DNA of 64,000 nt from Dyadobacter sp. CY343 (GTDB lineage: Bacteria > Bacteroidota > Bacteroidia > Cytophagales > Spirosomataceae): positions 62,001-126,000 of the forward strand of contig NZ_JAJUXK010000006.1 of assembly GCF_021390335.1 (NCBI RefSeq). The letters are read 5' to 3'. This document shows positions 1-6,335 of this stretch, one piece after another. Every line of letters starts with the position of its first letter. Positions within the stretch are counted from its first letter, which is position 1. The notes under the pieces were generated by a model. That model did no database searches and was not told where the DNA came from. It saw only the letters and a program-made list of their open reading frames with translations. The position numbers and the translations under genes were made by a program.

Positions 1-558
1 TTTCTCAAAGCAGTAAATGAGTGTGACATCATATTCACTTCCCATCGCCACCGCCGTTGCCGAAGCGATTGTATCTGCATTGGTATTCAAAAGTAACCCT
101 TCATCAGTATACGTAAGCGGCGCAATCACGGGAATCAGGCTGCTGCCAAGCAACGCAGCTATTTGTTTTTCATTAACCTCCTCAATATCACCTACAAAAC
201 CATAATCGACTGTTTTGACAGGTCGTTTCACAGAACGTATAATCCCGCCGTCGGCGCCGGTCAGTCCGATCGCATTGCATTTCAACGCTTGCAACTGCGC
301 AACCAGATTTTTGTTAACCAATCCACCATAAACCATCGTCACCACATCCAGCATGGGCTTGTCCGTGATCCTGCGCCCTTCCACCATCTCTGTTTCGATC
401 TGCAACCTGGCCGCAATCTGTGTCGCTACTTTTCCACCGCCGTGAACCAGGATCTTCAAACCGTCCAGTTGCGCAAAATCGCGCAAAAAGCGTGCACACG
501 CATCAGGATTGTCGATTACGTTACCTCCTATTTTGACGATATATAAAGACTTTGACAT
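1..558 (-). CDS. argB: Acetylglutamate kinase, C-terminus cut by window edge
   Basis: Second step of arginine synthesis: phosphorylates N-acetylglutamate (some Bacteroidota use the N-succinyl form) in the cytoplasm. My translation of the minus strand gives 186 residues from an ATG at 558. It opens with MSKSLYIVKIGGNVIDNP, the amino acid kinase phosphate loop, then LVHGGGK (about residue 38), GRRITD (about 62) and LTGADGG (about 99), all typical of ArgB. The frame is still open at base 1, so roughly the last quarter (family about 260 residues) lies outside the window. A promoter-like box lies 35-42 bases before the start. Arginine gene neighbours, if any, are beyond the left edge. Confidence 0.93.
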   Translation of the reverse strand, partial: MSKSLYIVKIGGNVIDNPDACARFLRDFAQLDGLKILVHGGGKVATQIAARLQIETEMVEGRRITDKPMLDVVTMVYGGLVNKNLVAQLQALKCNAIGLTGADGGIIRSVKRPVKTVDYGFVGDIEEVNEKQIAALLGSSLIPVIAPLTYTDEGLLLNTNADTIASATAVAMGSEYDVTLIYCFEK

Positions 559-592
559 AAGATCAGATTTTACTGTGCAGAATTGGCGGGCA

Positions 593-600
593 CAAAGGTA
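593..600 (-). promoter_or_regulatory. Candidate -7 box for argB (TACCTTTG)
   Basis: Read on the minus strand this is TACCTTTG, an exact match to the Bacteroidota -7 consensus TAnnTTTG. Transcription would begin around 586, leaving a leader of about 28 bases before the argB ATG. No clear TTTG is seen at the expected -33 distance, so the call rests on the -7 box and its position. Confidence 0.45.
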
Positions 601-705
601 ACAGAAACCGAAGGCGGAGGAAACCGGAATTGTGATTGGTGAATTTTTTTGGCAAAATTACGTTCCATATTAGACCATAAGTCTACCGAATCAATAGATA
701 TTAAC

Positions 706-2784
706 ATGAAACGTATTCCGATCTTTTTGCTCTTCATCTGCTCAATTATTTCAATTTCGGCATTTGCGCAGCTTACATCTCCGAAGGCGAAGTGGACCTA
801 TTCTTTTTCCAAGCCTGAGGTAAAAAAGGGTGAGACCGTCGATCTGGTATTTACGGCGGCGATCGAGAAAGATTGGTATATGTATTCCTCCGACTTCGAT
901 CCCGACCTCGGACCGATGCTCACAACCGTTTCTTTTGAAAGGAACAATAGTTTTGAAGTAGTCGGAAAACTCAAACCGCAAAATCCCAAGACTAAATTTG
1001 AGGAGGTTTGGAATGGGAATGTAAAGTACTTTGAAGGAAAAGCGGTTTTCAAGCAAACGATCAAGGTGCTTACTGACAATCCTGTTATAAAAGGCACTTC
1101 TGAATATCAGACTTGCAGCAATGTAACTGGTCTTTGTGTTGCGGGGGGTGAGGATTTTGAGTTTAAAGGTTTAAAAGTCGCTGCCGGCACCGCTACGGCC
1201 GCTGCGGAACAGCCCGTAAATGCTGAAAAAACAAATCCTGATTCTTCCGGTAAAATTGAATCCGCAGCAGCTGTACCCGCACCCGCGAACACCGACAGTA
1301 CCTTTTCCAAGCTTTCTGAAAATACTTCCGCTTCTGATAATACGACAGAAGAAAGTGCGGCTGGCGGTTCATTGTGGGGATTTGCACTCGCGGCATTCCT
1401 GTCCGGACTGGTAGCCTTACTTACTCCCTGCGTTTTCCCGATCATCCCGATGACGGTGAGCTACTTCACCAACCAGCAGGGCGGAAAAGTGAAAGCGTTC
1501 GTTTACGGCGCGTCGATCATATTGATCTATACATTAATAGGTACTGTCGTTTCAAGACTAAACGGACCTGCTTTTGCGAACTTCCTGAGCACGCACTGGC
1601 TGCCAAATCTGCTGTTCTTCGCCATTTTCATCGTTTTCGGACTTTCTTTTCTGGGTTTGTTCGAAATCGTTTTGCCAAGTGGTTTTGTGAATAAAATGGA
1701 TCAGAAAGCCGACAAAGGCGGTTACGCGGGCGTTTTCTTTATGGCATTTACATTGGTACTGGTTTCGTTTTCGTGCACTGGCCCCATCGTTGGAAGTTTG
1801 CTGGTAGCCTCTGCGGGCGGTGAAGTGGTTAAACCTATTATAGGTATGGCGGCATTTTCTGCTGCATTCGCGATTCCGTTTACTTCATTTGCATTGTTTC
1901 CGCAGTGGTTGAAATCGCTCCCAAAATCGGGCGGCTGGCTCAACACTGTGAAGGTTGTGCTGGGTTTTCTTGAATTGGCGCTGGCTTTGAAATTTTTCAG
2001 TATTGCCGATCAGGTTTATCACTGGGGATTGTTAGATAGGGAGATATATCTTGCATTCTGGATCGTGATCTTTGCTTTACTTGGTTTTTATCTTTTGGGT
2101 AAAATCAGGACCCCACACGATTCTGTTCTGGAAAAAGTGAGCGTTCCCCGGCTGCTTCTCAGTATTATCACATTTACATTCGTGATCTACATGCTGCCGG
2201 GCATGTGGGGCGCACCTTTGAAGGCGCTGGCTGGTTACCTTCCTCCGCAGTCTACACTCGATTTTGATCTCAATAAAAGAAGTGCCGGCGTAGCAGCTGG
2301 TGCAAACAGTGCTGAAATTGCCGGAAAGTATTCAGACCTGTTTCATTTACCTCACGAGCTCACTGGTTTTTTCGATTACAAAGAAGGATTAGAATATGCT
2401 AAAAAGGTCAATAAGCCGGTTTTCATCGATTTCACTGGACACGGTTGTGTGAACTGCCGGGAAATGGAAGCGCGCGTTTGGGTGGATCCAGCGGTGATGC
2501 AGCGTTTGCGAAACGATTACGTGATCATCGCTTTATATGTAGATGACAAGACGGAACTGCCGGAAAAAGACTGGTACACTTCCAATTACGATAAGAAAGT
2601 GAAGAAAACGATCGGCGCGCAAAATGCGGATTTGCAGATCGTGAAATACAATAACAACGCACAACCGCATTACTGTCTGGTAGATCACGATGGGAAATTG
2701 CTTGTCAAGCCTAAGAATTATGATTTGAATCCGGCGAATTTCGCGGCGTTTTTGGATAGCGGGAAAGAGGCTTTTAGTAAGTAA
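706..2784 (+). CDS. dsbD: Thiol:disulfide interchange protein DsbD
   Basis: Passes electrons from cytoplasmic thioredoxin across the inner membrane to periplasmic disulfide partners and cytochrome c maturation. I chose the ATG at 706 because it starts a clean signal peptide (MKRIPIFLLFICSI...AFAQ); the frame is open further upstream only from a TTG. Order: periplasmic N-terminal domain with a Cys pair (TCSNVTGLC, about 137-144), a low-complexity Ala/Ser/Thr linker, a multi-helix membrane core with the redox cysteines in LTPCVFP (Cys242) and SFSCTGP, then a C-terminal thioredoxin domain with CVNC (581-584). All six expected redox cysteines are present. Length 692 fits the family. Single gene followed by a strong terminator. 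Confidence 0.93.
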   Translation: MKRIPIFLLFICSIISISAFAQLTSPKAKWTYSFSKPEVKKGETVDLVFTAAIEKDWYMYSSDFDPDLGPMLTTVSFERNNSFEVVGKLKPQNPKTKFEEVWNGNVKYFEGKAVFKQTIKVLTDNPVIKGTSEYQTCSNVTGLCVAGGEDFEFKGLKVAAGTATAAAEQPVNAEKTNPDSSGKIESAAAVPAPANTDSTFSKLSENTSASDNTTEESAAGGSLWGFALAAFLSGLVALLTPCVFPIIPMTVSYFTNQQGGKVKAFVYGASIILIYTLIGTVVSRLNGPAFANFLSTHWLPNLLFFAIFIVFGLSFLGLFEIVLPSGFVNKMDQKADKGGYAGVFFMAFTLVLVSFSCTGPIVGSLLVASAGGEVVKPIIGMAAFSAAFAIPFTSFALFPQWLKSLPKSGGWLNTVKVVLGFLELALALKFFSIADQVYHWGLLDREIYLAFWIVIFALLGFYLLGKIRTPHDSVLEKVSVPRLLLSIITFTFVIYMLPGMWGAPLKALAGYLPPQSTLDFDLNKRSAGVAAGANSAEIAGKYSDLFHLPHELTGFFDYKEGLEYAKKVNKPVFIDFTGHGCVNCREMEARVWVDPAVMQRLRNDYVIIALYVDDKTELPEKDWYTSNYDKKVKKTIGAQNADLQIVKYNNNAQPHYCLVDHDGKLLVKPKNYDLNPANFAAFLDSGKEAFSK

Positions 2785-2792
2785 GGTTTTTT

Positions 2793-2812
2793 CCGTTGGC
2801 TGAAGCCGACGG
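2793..2812. repeat. Single copy of CCGTYGGCT palindromic repeat
   Basis: A 20-base imperfect palindrome, CCGTTGGCTG then AAGCCGACGG, just after dsbD. The same unit forms a six-copy array at 19741-19959, so this is a dispersed intergenic element and not a feature of dsbD. Confidence 0.7.
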
Positions 2813-2863
2813 GTATTGATTGTTGGGTTATGGGAAGCTGCTTTTCGAGGATATACAGCAAAA

Positions 2864-2899
2864 CTGCCGGCTCAGATGTTCTGAGCCGGCAGTTTTTTT
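2864..2899 (+). terminator. Rho-independent terminator after dsbD
   Basis: A perfect 12-bp stem (CTGCCGGCTCAG pairing with CTGAGCCGGCAG) with a five-base loop ATGTT, followed directly by seven T. It lies 80 bases after the dsbD stop. Confidence 0.9.
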
Positions 2900-2965
2900 A
2901 TTCTTCCGATGTACGGATTAACAATCTTACGATGGCTTCACAAAAGAATACCAGTCGCGAGTTGC

Positions 2966-3709
2966 TCAGTCAATCTTTTTAACTGAGTTTTTATCAACAT
3001 AGATGTGAGCAAAGGAGTATTGGCCTGGTTTTGGAGCGTAGGCTGAAAAACCAAAGACTGCCTCTTTATAATGCGCTTCGAAGGTTATTGTTTTCACAAC
3101 CCAGTTCGCGTTACTATTTGTCAGGTCAACAGGGTAATCGTGAACGCTAGGAGCATTTGGCTTAGGAAAGAACATCGCTATGCGGGCTGATTTTGCGTAC
3201 ACACAATTGACACTGCTGTCTTGTATAGCTGGGATGGTACTTGCCACGTAAAATTTAACTGTATAATGCTTACCCGGCATCAAATTTTTGATGACACTCT
3301 TAACTGATGAACCTTTGCCCAGCTCGTCTTGCCAGGAACTTGCACCAGTAGTAATCGTAAGGATTGAACCAGTATTTTGCCCTGAGGGAATAACTGGCAA
3401 TGGTGTCACCCAAGGATTTGAAGGATCTCCCCATAGATGTGTAAAGCTAGATGTGCCAGTAGGTAGCTTTTGCAAGTCGCCGAAATAGTTATTGTTATTT
3501 CTTTCCCACTTCAACGGATAAACATCTAGGCCGGTTGTGCCGTGTGTAGGTGCCAGACTTGGAAGTTCAAGTATAATCGGCGCTGGGCTAACCCCACTCT
3601 TACCTGCTATCTGCGCCTCCGGCGAAACAACATTTTCCTTCGAGCAGCTTCCCAGCATCATCATGCAAGCCAGCCCTAATCCAATCGGTAATTTTTTCAT
3701 TACATCCAT
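2966..3709 (-). CDS. Putative lipoprotein, paralogue of the next gene
   Basis: Function unknown. A lipoprotein signal is clear: MKKLPIGLGLACMMMLGSC with lipobox LGSC, so the mature protein is anchored to a membrane by its Cys. The rest is a Gly/Pro/Ser-rich globular region whose central part (GKHYTVKFYVAST) and end (YSFAHIYVDKNSVKK) match the protein at 3978-4763. The pattern of alternating hydrophobic residues suggests a beta-sandwich, perhaps a binding module (inference). I chose the ATG at 3709 because upstream bases and spacing to the KLPI motif align with the paralogue's start; an ATG three codons later is possible. Confidence 0.75.
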   Translation of the reverse strand: MDVMKKLPIGLGLACMMMLGSCSKENVVSPEAQIAGKSGVSPAPIILELPSLAPTHGTTGLDVYPLKWERNNNNYFGDLQKLPTGTSSFTHLWGDPSNPWVTPLPVIPSGQNTGSILTITTGASSWQDELGKGSSVKSVIKNLMPGKHYTVKFYVASTIPAIQDSSVNCVYAKSARIAMFFPKPNAPSVHDYPVDLTNSNANWVVKTITFEAHYKEAVFGFSAYAPKPGQYSFAHIYVDKNSVKKID

Positions 3710-3885
3710 TTTTCTAAAATGTTTAAGTTGAACAATTGTTTTCACTGGCTACAAATGAAATAGAGATGCATTGAATAAGTTGCTGAAAATGAGTGACCGA
3801 GCAGTTAGGGCTATTCTGCGGTGTAGGGCGGTTTTTTATTGAAGAATTGTAATCAATGCATAGCAACTATTGCGTAATGCATTTC

Positions 3886-3900
3886 GCGATATAGCTCGCA
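3886..3900. promoter_or_regulatory. Shared upstream motif, copy 1 (GCGATATAGCTCGCA)
   Basis: A 15-base motif with inverted GCGA / TCGC ends, about 180 bases before the first lipoprotein gene. It matches 13 of 15 positions at 4938-4952, at nearly the same distance before the second lipoprotein gene. It may be a regulator site that was duplicated with the gene (inference). Confidence 0.35.
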
Positions 3901-3920
3901 TTTAAGGTAGTTTCCTAAAA

Positions 3921-3953
3921 CAAAAAAAGCCGCCTCAGAAGATCTGAGACGGC
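3921..3953 (-). terminator. Terminator of the second lipoprotein gene
   Basis: On the minus strand: an 11-bp stem AGCCGTCTCAG / CTGAGGCGGCT with one mismatch, a five-base loop, then seven T. It lies 25 bases after the stop of the gene ending at 3978, separating the two paralogues into two transcripts. Confidence 0.85.
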
Positions 3954-3977
3954 TGATCAGTTCAATAAGTTACGATT

Positions 3978-4763
3978 TTATAGTACTGTCATTTGTGGGG
4001 TAACATGCATTTCTTTAAGTGAATTCCTATCCACGAAAAGATGAATGTAAGAATACCTGTTCCCTAGCTGTGTCAAACCTGAGAAGACAAATTTGGCGGA
4101 ATTAGCTTTGGCCTTGAATGTAATTGTCTTTTTCAACCAAGTAGCTTCTTTTCCGTAAAAGTAGATAGCGTTCGTTGAGCTTCCATTGTCAACATTCAAC
4201 ATCTTGATCTCTGCATATTTTGCGCATATCGATGTTGCTTGGTTACTTCCCAGCCCGGTAACGGTAGTGCTCGCCACATAAAATGTTACCGTATATGTTG
4301 TTCCCGGCTTTAAGTTATTCAGCGTTGTGAATACGCCCGATCTGTCTTTCGTCTGCTCAGGGTTTTGAGCATAGCTCGTGACCGTCACCATAGAATTTGC
4401 AGTTGGGTTGCCGGGAACCGGTGGAAGAGGCTTTACCCATTTTGGATTTATCAATACGCTCCAGTTCTCAAGTCCCCAAACTGATGTGCGGGAGGACAAG
4501 CCCACAGGTATGGAGGGGTCGGTAAGTGGTCCGTCGAGTTTGGCCCAATCTATTGGCAACTTTTCATAACCTAGATTACCCGAGATTGTATTAGCAAAAG
4601 CAGGAAGCGCCGCAAGCTCACCAGCATTCGTCTTCGCGCCGGAATGTTCATTTACACTTCCCGCCTGTGGTTGCGGCATTTGAGCATCTTCTTTCGAGCA
4701 GCTGCTCAGCATCATTGTGCACGCCAGGCTCAGGGCGATTGGTAATTTTTGTACTAATTTCAT
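3978..4763 (-). CDS. Putative lipoprotein, paralogue of the previous gene
   Basis: Function unknown. 261 residues starting MKLVQKLPIALSLAC with lipobox LSSC, so a lipoprotein. It shares with the neighbour at 2966-3709 the leader, the core (GTTYTVTFYVAST against GKHYTVKFYVAST) and the end (YSYIHLFVDRNSLKE against YSFAHIYVDKNSVKK), so the pair arose by tandem duplication and then diverged strongly in the N-terminal half. The conserved central and C-terminal blocks look like one beta-rich domain. Each copy has its own upstream region, and this one has its own terminator. Confidence 0.78.
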   Translation of the reverse strand: MKLVQKLPIALSLACTMMLSSCSKEDAQMPQPQAGSVNEHSGAKTNAGELAALPAFANTISGNLGYEKLPIDWAKLDGPLTDPSIPVGLSSRTSVWGLENWSVLINPKWVKPLPPVPGNPTANSMVTVTSYAQNPEQTKDRSGVFTTLNNLKPGTTYTVTFYVASTTVTGLGSNQATSICAKYAEIKMLNVDNGSSTNAIYFYGKEATWLKKTITFKAKANSAKFVFSGLTQLGNRYSYIHLFVDRNSLKEMHVTPQMTVL

Positions 4764-5100
4764 TTTCTTAACCTGTTTTAGTTAAACATAATTTTTGTTA
4801 CTGACCGCAAGAAAAGGCGCAGAAAATGGATTAGGCATTAAAATGAGCCACGAGATAGCCACATTTATTTTTCGGAAAGCACAAACTCAACTTTCAGATT
4901 AGACAGCTTATAATTGTACTTATTCCGGATTGAATGTGCGAGATAGTTCGCAGGTTTGAGTAAGAATTGATTGGATAGCTGTATTTAAGCTGCGAGTGTT
5001 GTATTTGTTCTTGTTTACCGCAGGAAAACTCTGTTAATATCAATTTGCATTTCTACTAACAAAATCAGCATATTCGCATTCCCAATTAAATGCATGCAAA
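4764..5100. other. Non-coding AT-rich region
   Basis: No convincing gene. The left part should carry the promoter of the leftward lipoprotein gene; it holds the shared motif at 4938-4952 and a weaker related string (CGAGATAGCCAC) near 4850. The right part should carry the promoter of the transcript covering the candidate RNA at 5121. I found no exact TAnnTTTG box on either strand. Confidence 0.5.
4938..4952. promoter_or_regulatory. Shared upstream motif, copy 2 (GCGAGATAGTTCGCA)
   Basis: Matches 13 of 15 bases of the motif at 3886-3900 and lies about 175 bases before the second lipoprotein gene. See copy 1. Confidence 0.35.
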
Positions 5101-5202
5101 ATGAAAAAACTAGTAAGTATTGCCCTGTTATGGTGTGGATCAAGCGAAAGCTCCTGGGCGCCTTTGTATGGGCGCGGGACACCTAAGACAGGGCATTTTT
5201 AA
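5101..5202 (+). CDS. Possible 33-residue peptide overlapping a structured RNA
   Basis: An ATG-to-TAA frame of 33 codons beginning MKKLVSIALLWCGSS, with a leader-like charged then hydrophobic start and a Cys. It ends GTPKTGHF, with its stop right after the T-run that closes the RNA structure at 5121-5205. It could be a translated leader peptide whose ribosome disturbs the hairpin, a remnant of a lipoprotein signal, or chance. The strong base pairing across it favours an RNA role; coding is uncertain. Confidence 0.25.
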   Translation: MKKLVSIALLWCGSSESSWAPLYGRGTPKTGHF

Positions 5203-5205
5203 TTT
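5121..5205 (+). ncRNA. Candidate structured RNA or leader element with terminator
   Basis: A nested fold is visible by eye. P1: TGCCCTGT (5121-5128) with ACAGGGCA (5188-5195). P2: GGTGT (5132-5136) with ACACC (5179-5183). Inside P2 are two hairpins: AGC-GAAA-GCT (5143-5152, a GNRA loop) and GCGCC-GGCGC (5158-5162 with 5171-5175). P1 is followed at once by TTTTT and, after AA, seven T. All helices are Watson-Crick. I could not match it to any riboswitch, ribozyme, SRP, 6S or tmRNA consensus that I remember. It sits just before the small gene at 5232 and may control it or be a free sRNA. Confidence 0.45.
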
Positions 5206-5231
5206 TTTTAATCCCAAACAATCATACAAAA

Positions 5232-5477
5232 ATGAACACAAAAACACACTCAAATGAGTCCCCGGACTCGTTGCCACTGGCTTATGCCGAGCAAATCCAG
5301 CAGCTCTTTGAGCTTAACAAGCCGGCCGAAATGGTCGAGCATCTCTGGGAGATTTACAGCGCTTTTCAAAGTTATGACCAGCAAGCAGGTCACAACCCAC
5401 GCAAGCTGGATATCTTCTACACCTTTCGTGATCTGCTGTTTTTCTGCCAGAATATGGCGGCGATGAAGGCGGCGTAA
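5232..5477 (+). CDS. Small conserved-looking hypothetical protein, 81 residues
   Basis: Function unknown. No signal peptide or membrane segment. The sequence is helix-prone and acidic in the N-terminal half (QIQQLFELNKPAEMVEHLWE) and aromatic-rich at the end (IFYTFRDLLFFCQNM), so it is probably a small all-helical cytoplasmic protein. Codon use looks like the neighbours, and a long hairpin follows 15 bases after the stop, which supports a real gene. It lies 27 bases after the candidate RNA element, perhaps on the same transcript. Confidence 0.6.
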   Translation: MNTKTHSNESPDSLPLAYAEQIQQLFELNKPAEMVEHLWEIYSAFQSYDQQAGHNPRKLDIFYTFRDLLFFCQNMAAMKAA

Positions 5478-5492
5478 AAAGAATATCTGGTA

Positions 5493-5539
5493 TTAACAAG
5501 AAATGGCCAGAAGCGATGCTTCTGGCCATTTCTTGTTAA
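5493..5539 (+). terminator. Perfect 21-bp stem, probable terminator
   Basis: TTAACAAGAAATGGCCAGAAG pairs without error to its complement at 5519-5539 around loop CGATG. The T-rich right arm can act as the U-tract of a terminator for the 81-residue gene. The stem is longer and more perfect than other terminators here, so a mobile-element arm is an alternative. Confidence 0.5.
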
Positions 5540-5554
5540 ATAGTTGGTACTACT

Positions 5555-5620
5555 AACCCCTGTCAGAGTGAGCGAAGCCAAACTCCCAACCCCTGTCAGA
5601 GTGAGCGAAGCCGAACTCCC
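5555..5620. repeat. Two tandem 33-bp hairpin repeats (family 1), left of GIY-YIG gene
   Basis: Two adjoining 33-base units (5555-5587 and 5588-5620) differing at one base. Each has TGTCA, a stem base GAGT, the 12-base loop GAGCGAAGCCRA, and the partner ACTC. The loop holds GCGAAGC, known as an unusually stable DNA mini-hairpin. The same architecture with other stem bases occurs at 6110-6326 and 59177-59360. Confidence 0.85.
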
Positions 5621-5696
5621 GGCTCAAAAGCTTCTCAACATGTTACTTTCAACCGAAGCCAGCGTCTAAGACTTATATCTTAAACACTGTTCAAGC

Positions 5697-6020
5697 ATGA
5701 AAACTTATCACGTCTACATTTTAAAATGTGCCGACGAAAGCTATTATACCGGCGTTACCAATGAATTAGAAAGGCGATTTAAGGAGCACAATTCAGGATG
5801 CAACGATGCATGTTACACTTACAGCCGACGGCCACTTCAACTAGCGTTTTCTCGAAGCTTTAAATATATCAATGATGCAATTGCGTTTGAAAAGCAGGTT
5901 AAAAGGTGGAGCAGGAAGAAAAAAGAGGCTATTGCAAATGAGTGGTGGGATGAATTGAAGACTCTAGCAGAATGTCAGAATGAGACGCATTGGAGGAATA
6001 GGAAAGCAGATGAAAAGTAG
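5697..6020 (+). CDS. Solitary GIY-YIG domain nuclease
   Basis: A 107-residue protein of the small GIY-YIG family (YhbQ/UPF0213-like), related to the UvrC N-terminal nuclease and homing endonucleases. The GIY part is HVYILKC and the YIG part SYYTGVT, followed by ELERRFKEHNSG with the expected Arg, and a downstream Glu in AIAFEKQVKRWSRKK. It is one domain with no added DNA-binding module, plus a short basic and acidic C-terminal tail. Such proteins cut DNA through a single Tyr/Arg/Glu/metal site. No partner gene adjoins it; instead hairpin repeats of one family lie 77 bases before the start and 90 bases after the stop, suggesting a functional link (inference). Confidence 0.88.
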   Translation: MKTYHVYILKCADESYYTGVTNELERRFKEHNSGCNDACYTYSRRPLQLAFSRSFKYINDAIAFEKQVKRWSRKKKEAIANEWWDELKTLAECQNETHWRNRKADEK

Positions 6021-6031
6021 CTGTTATAAAA

Positions 6032-6058
6032 GCAAAATCCCCATTTCGGGGATTTTGC
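6032..6058 (+). terminator. Terminator after the GIY-YIG gene
   Basis: Perfect 11-bp stem GCAAAATCCCC / GGGGATTTTGC with loop ATTTC, 11 bases after the stop codon. The A-tract and T-tract lie inside the stem, so it could work in both directions. Confidence 0.65.
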
Positions 6059-6109
6059 AATAGAGGAAGTTTACAAAATAAATATGCTTGTCAATTGAGC
6101 AGAATTGCT

Positions 6110-6326
6110 TGTCACCCTGAGCGAAGCCGAACCACATGACTGTCACCCTGAGCGAAGCCGAAGGGAGGACCGGCAACTCCTGTCACCCTGAGCGAAGCCG
6201 AAGGGAGGACCGGCAACTCCTGTCACCCGGAGCGAAGCCGAAGGGAGGACCGGGACGTAAGCGGCATCGTGCACGTCCCTTCGACTACGCTCAGGGTGAC
6301 AGGCCCAATAGCATTCAGGGTGACAA
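6110..6326. repeat. Family 1 hairpin repeats, right of GIY-YIG gene
   Basis: Units in + orientation begin at 6110, 6141, 6181 and 6221. The last three have an exact 40-base period; 6141-6180 and 6181-6220 are identical. The core is TGTCA-CCCT-GAGCGAAGCCGA-AGGG. The fourth unit has CCCG in place of CCCT. An inverted unit with loop variant GAGCGTAGTCGA lies at about 6275-6302, and a short fragment (TTCAGGGTGACAAG) ends the cluster at 6326. This fills the 315-base gap before the RND gene; I see nothing else in it apart from the terminator at 6032. Confidence 0.88.
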
Positions 6327-6335
6327 GTCAGGTGC

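Noticed and set aside
17..546. Plus-strand frames over argB
   Set aside because: The minus strand codes for a recognisable acetylglutamate kinase through this whole stretch; the plus frames show no family features.
649..705. Extended N-terminus of DsbD from a TTG
   Set aside because: The extension would put 19 non-conserved residues before a clean signal peptide beginning at the ATG at 706.
5493..5539. Integron attC site or recombination site
   Set aside because: No integrase or cassette array is present and the core RYYYAAC/GTTRRRY pattern is not evident; a terminator is simpler.
6141..6260. Regular 40-base repeats that could suggest a CRISPR array
   Set aside because: The copies are contiguous with no variable spacers, only three long, and belong to a dispersed hairpin family; no cas genes are present.
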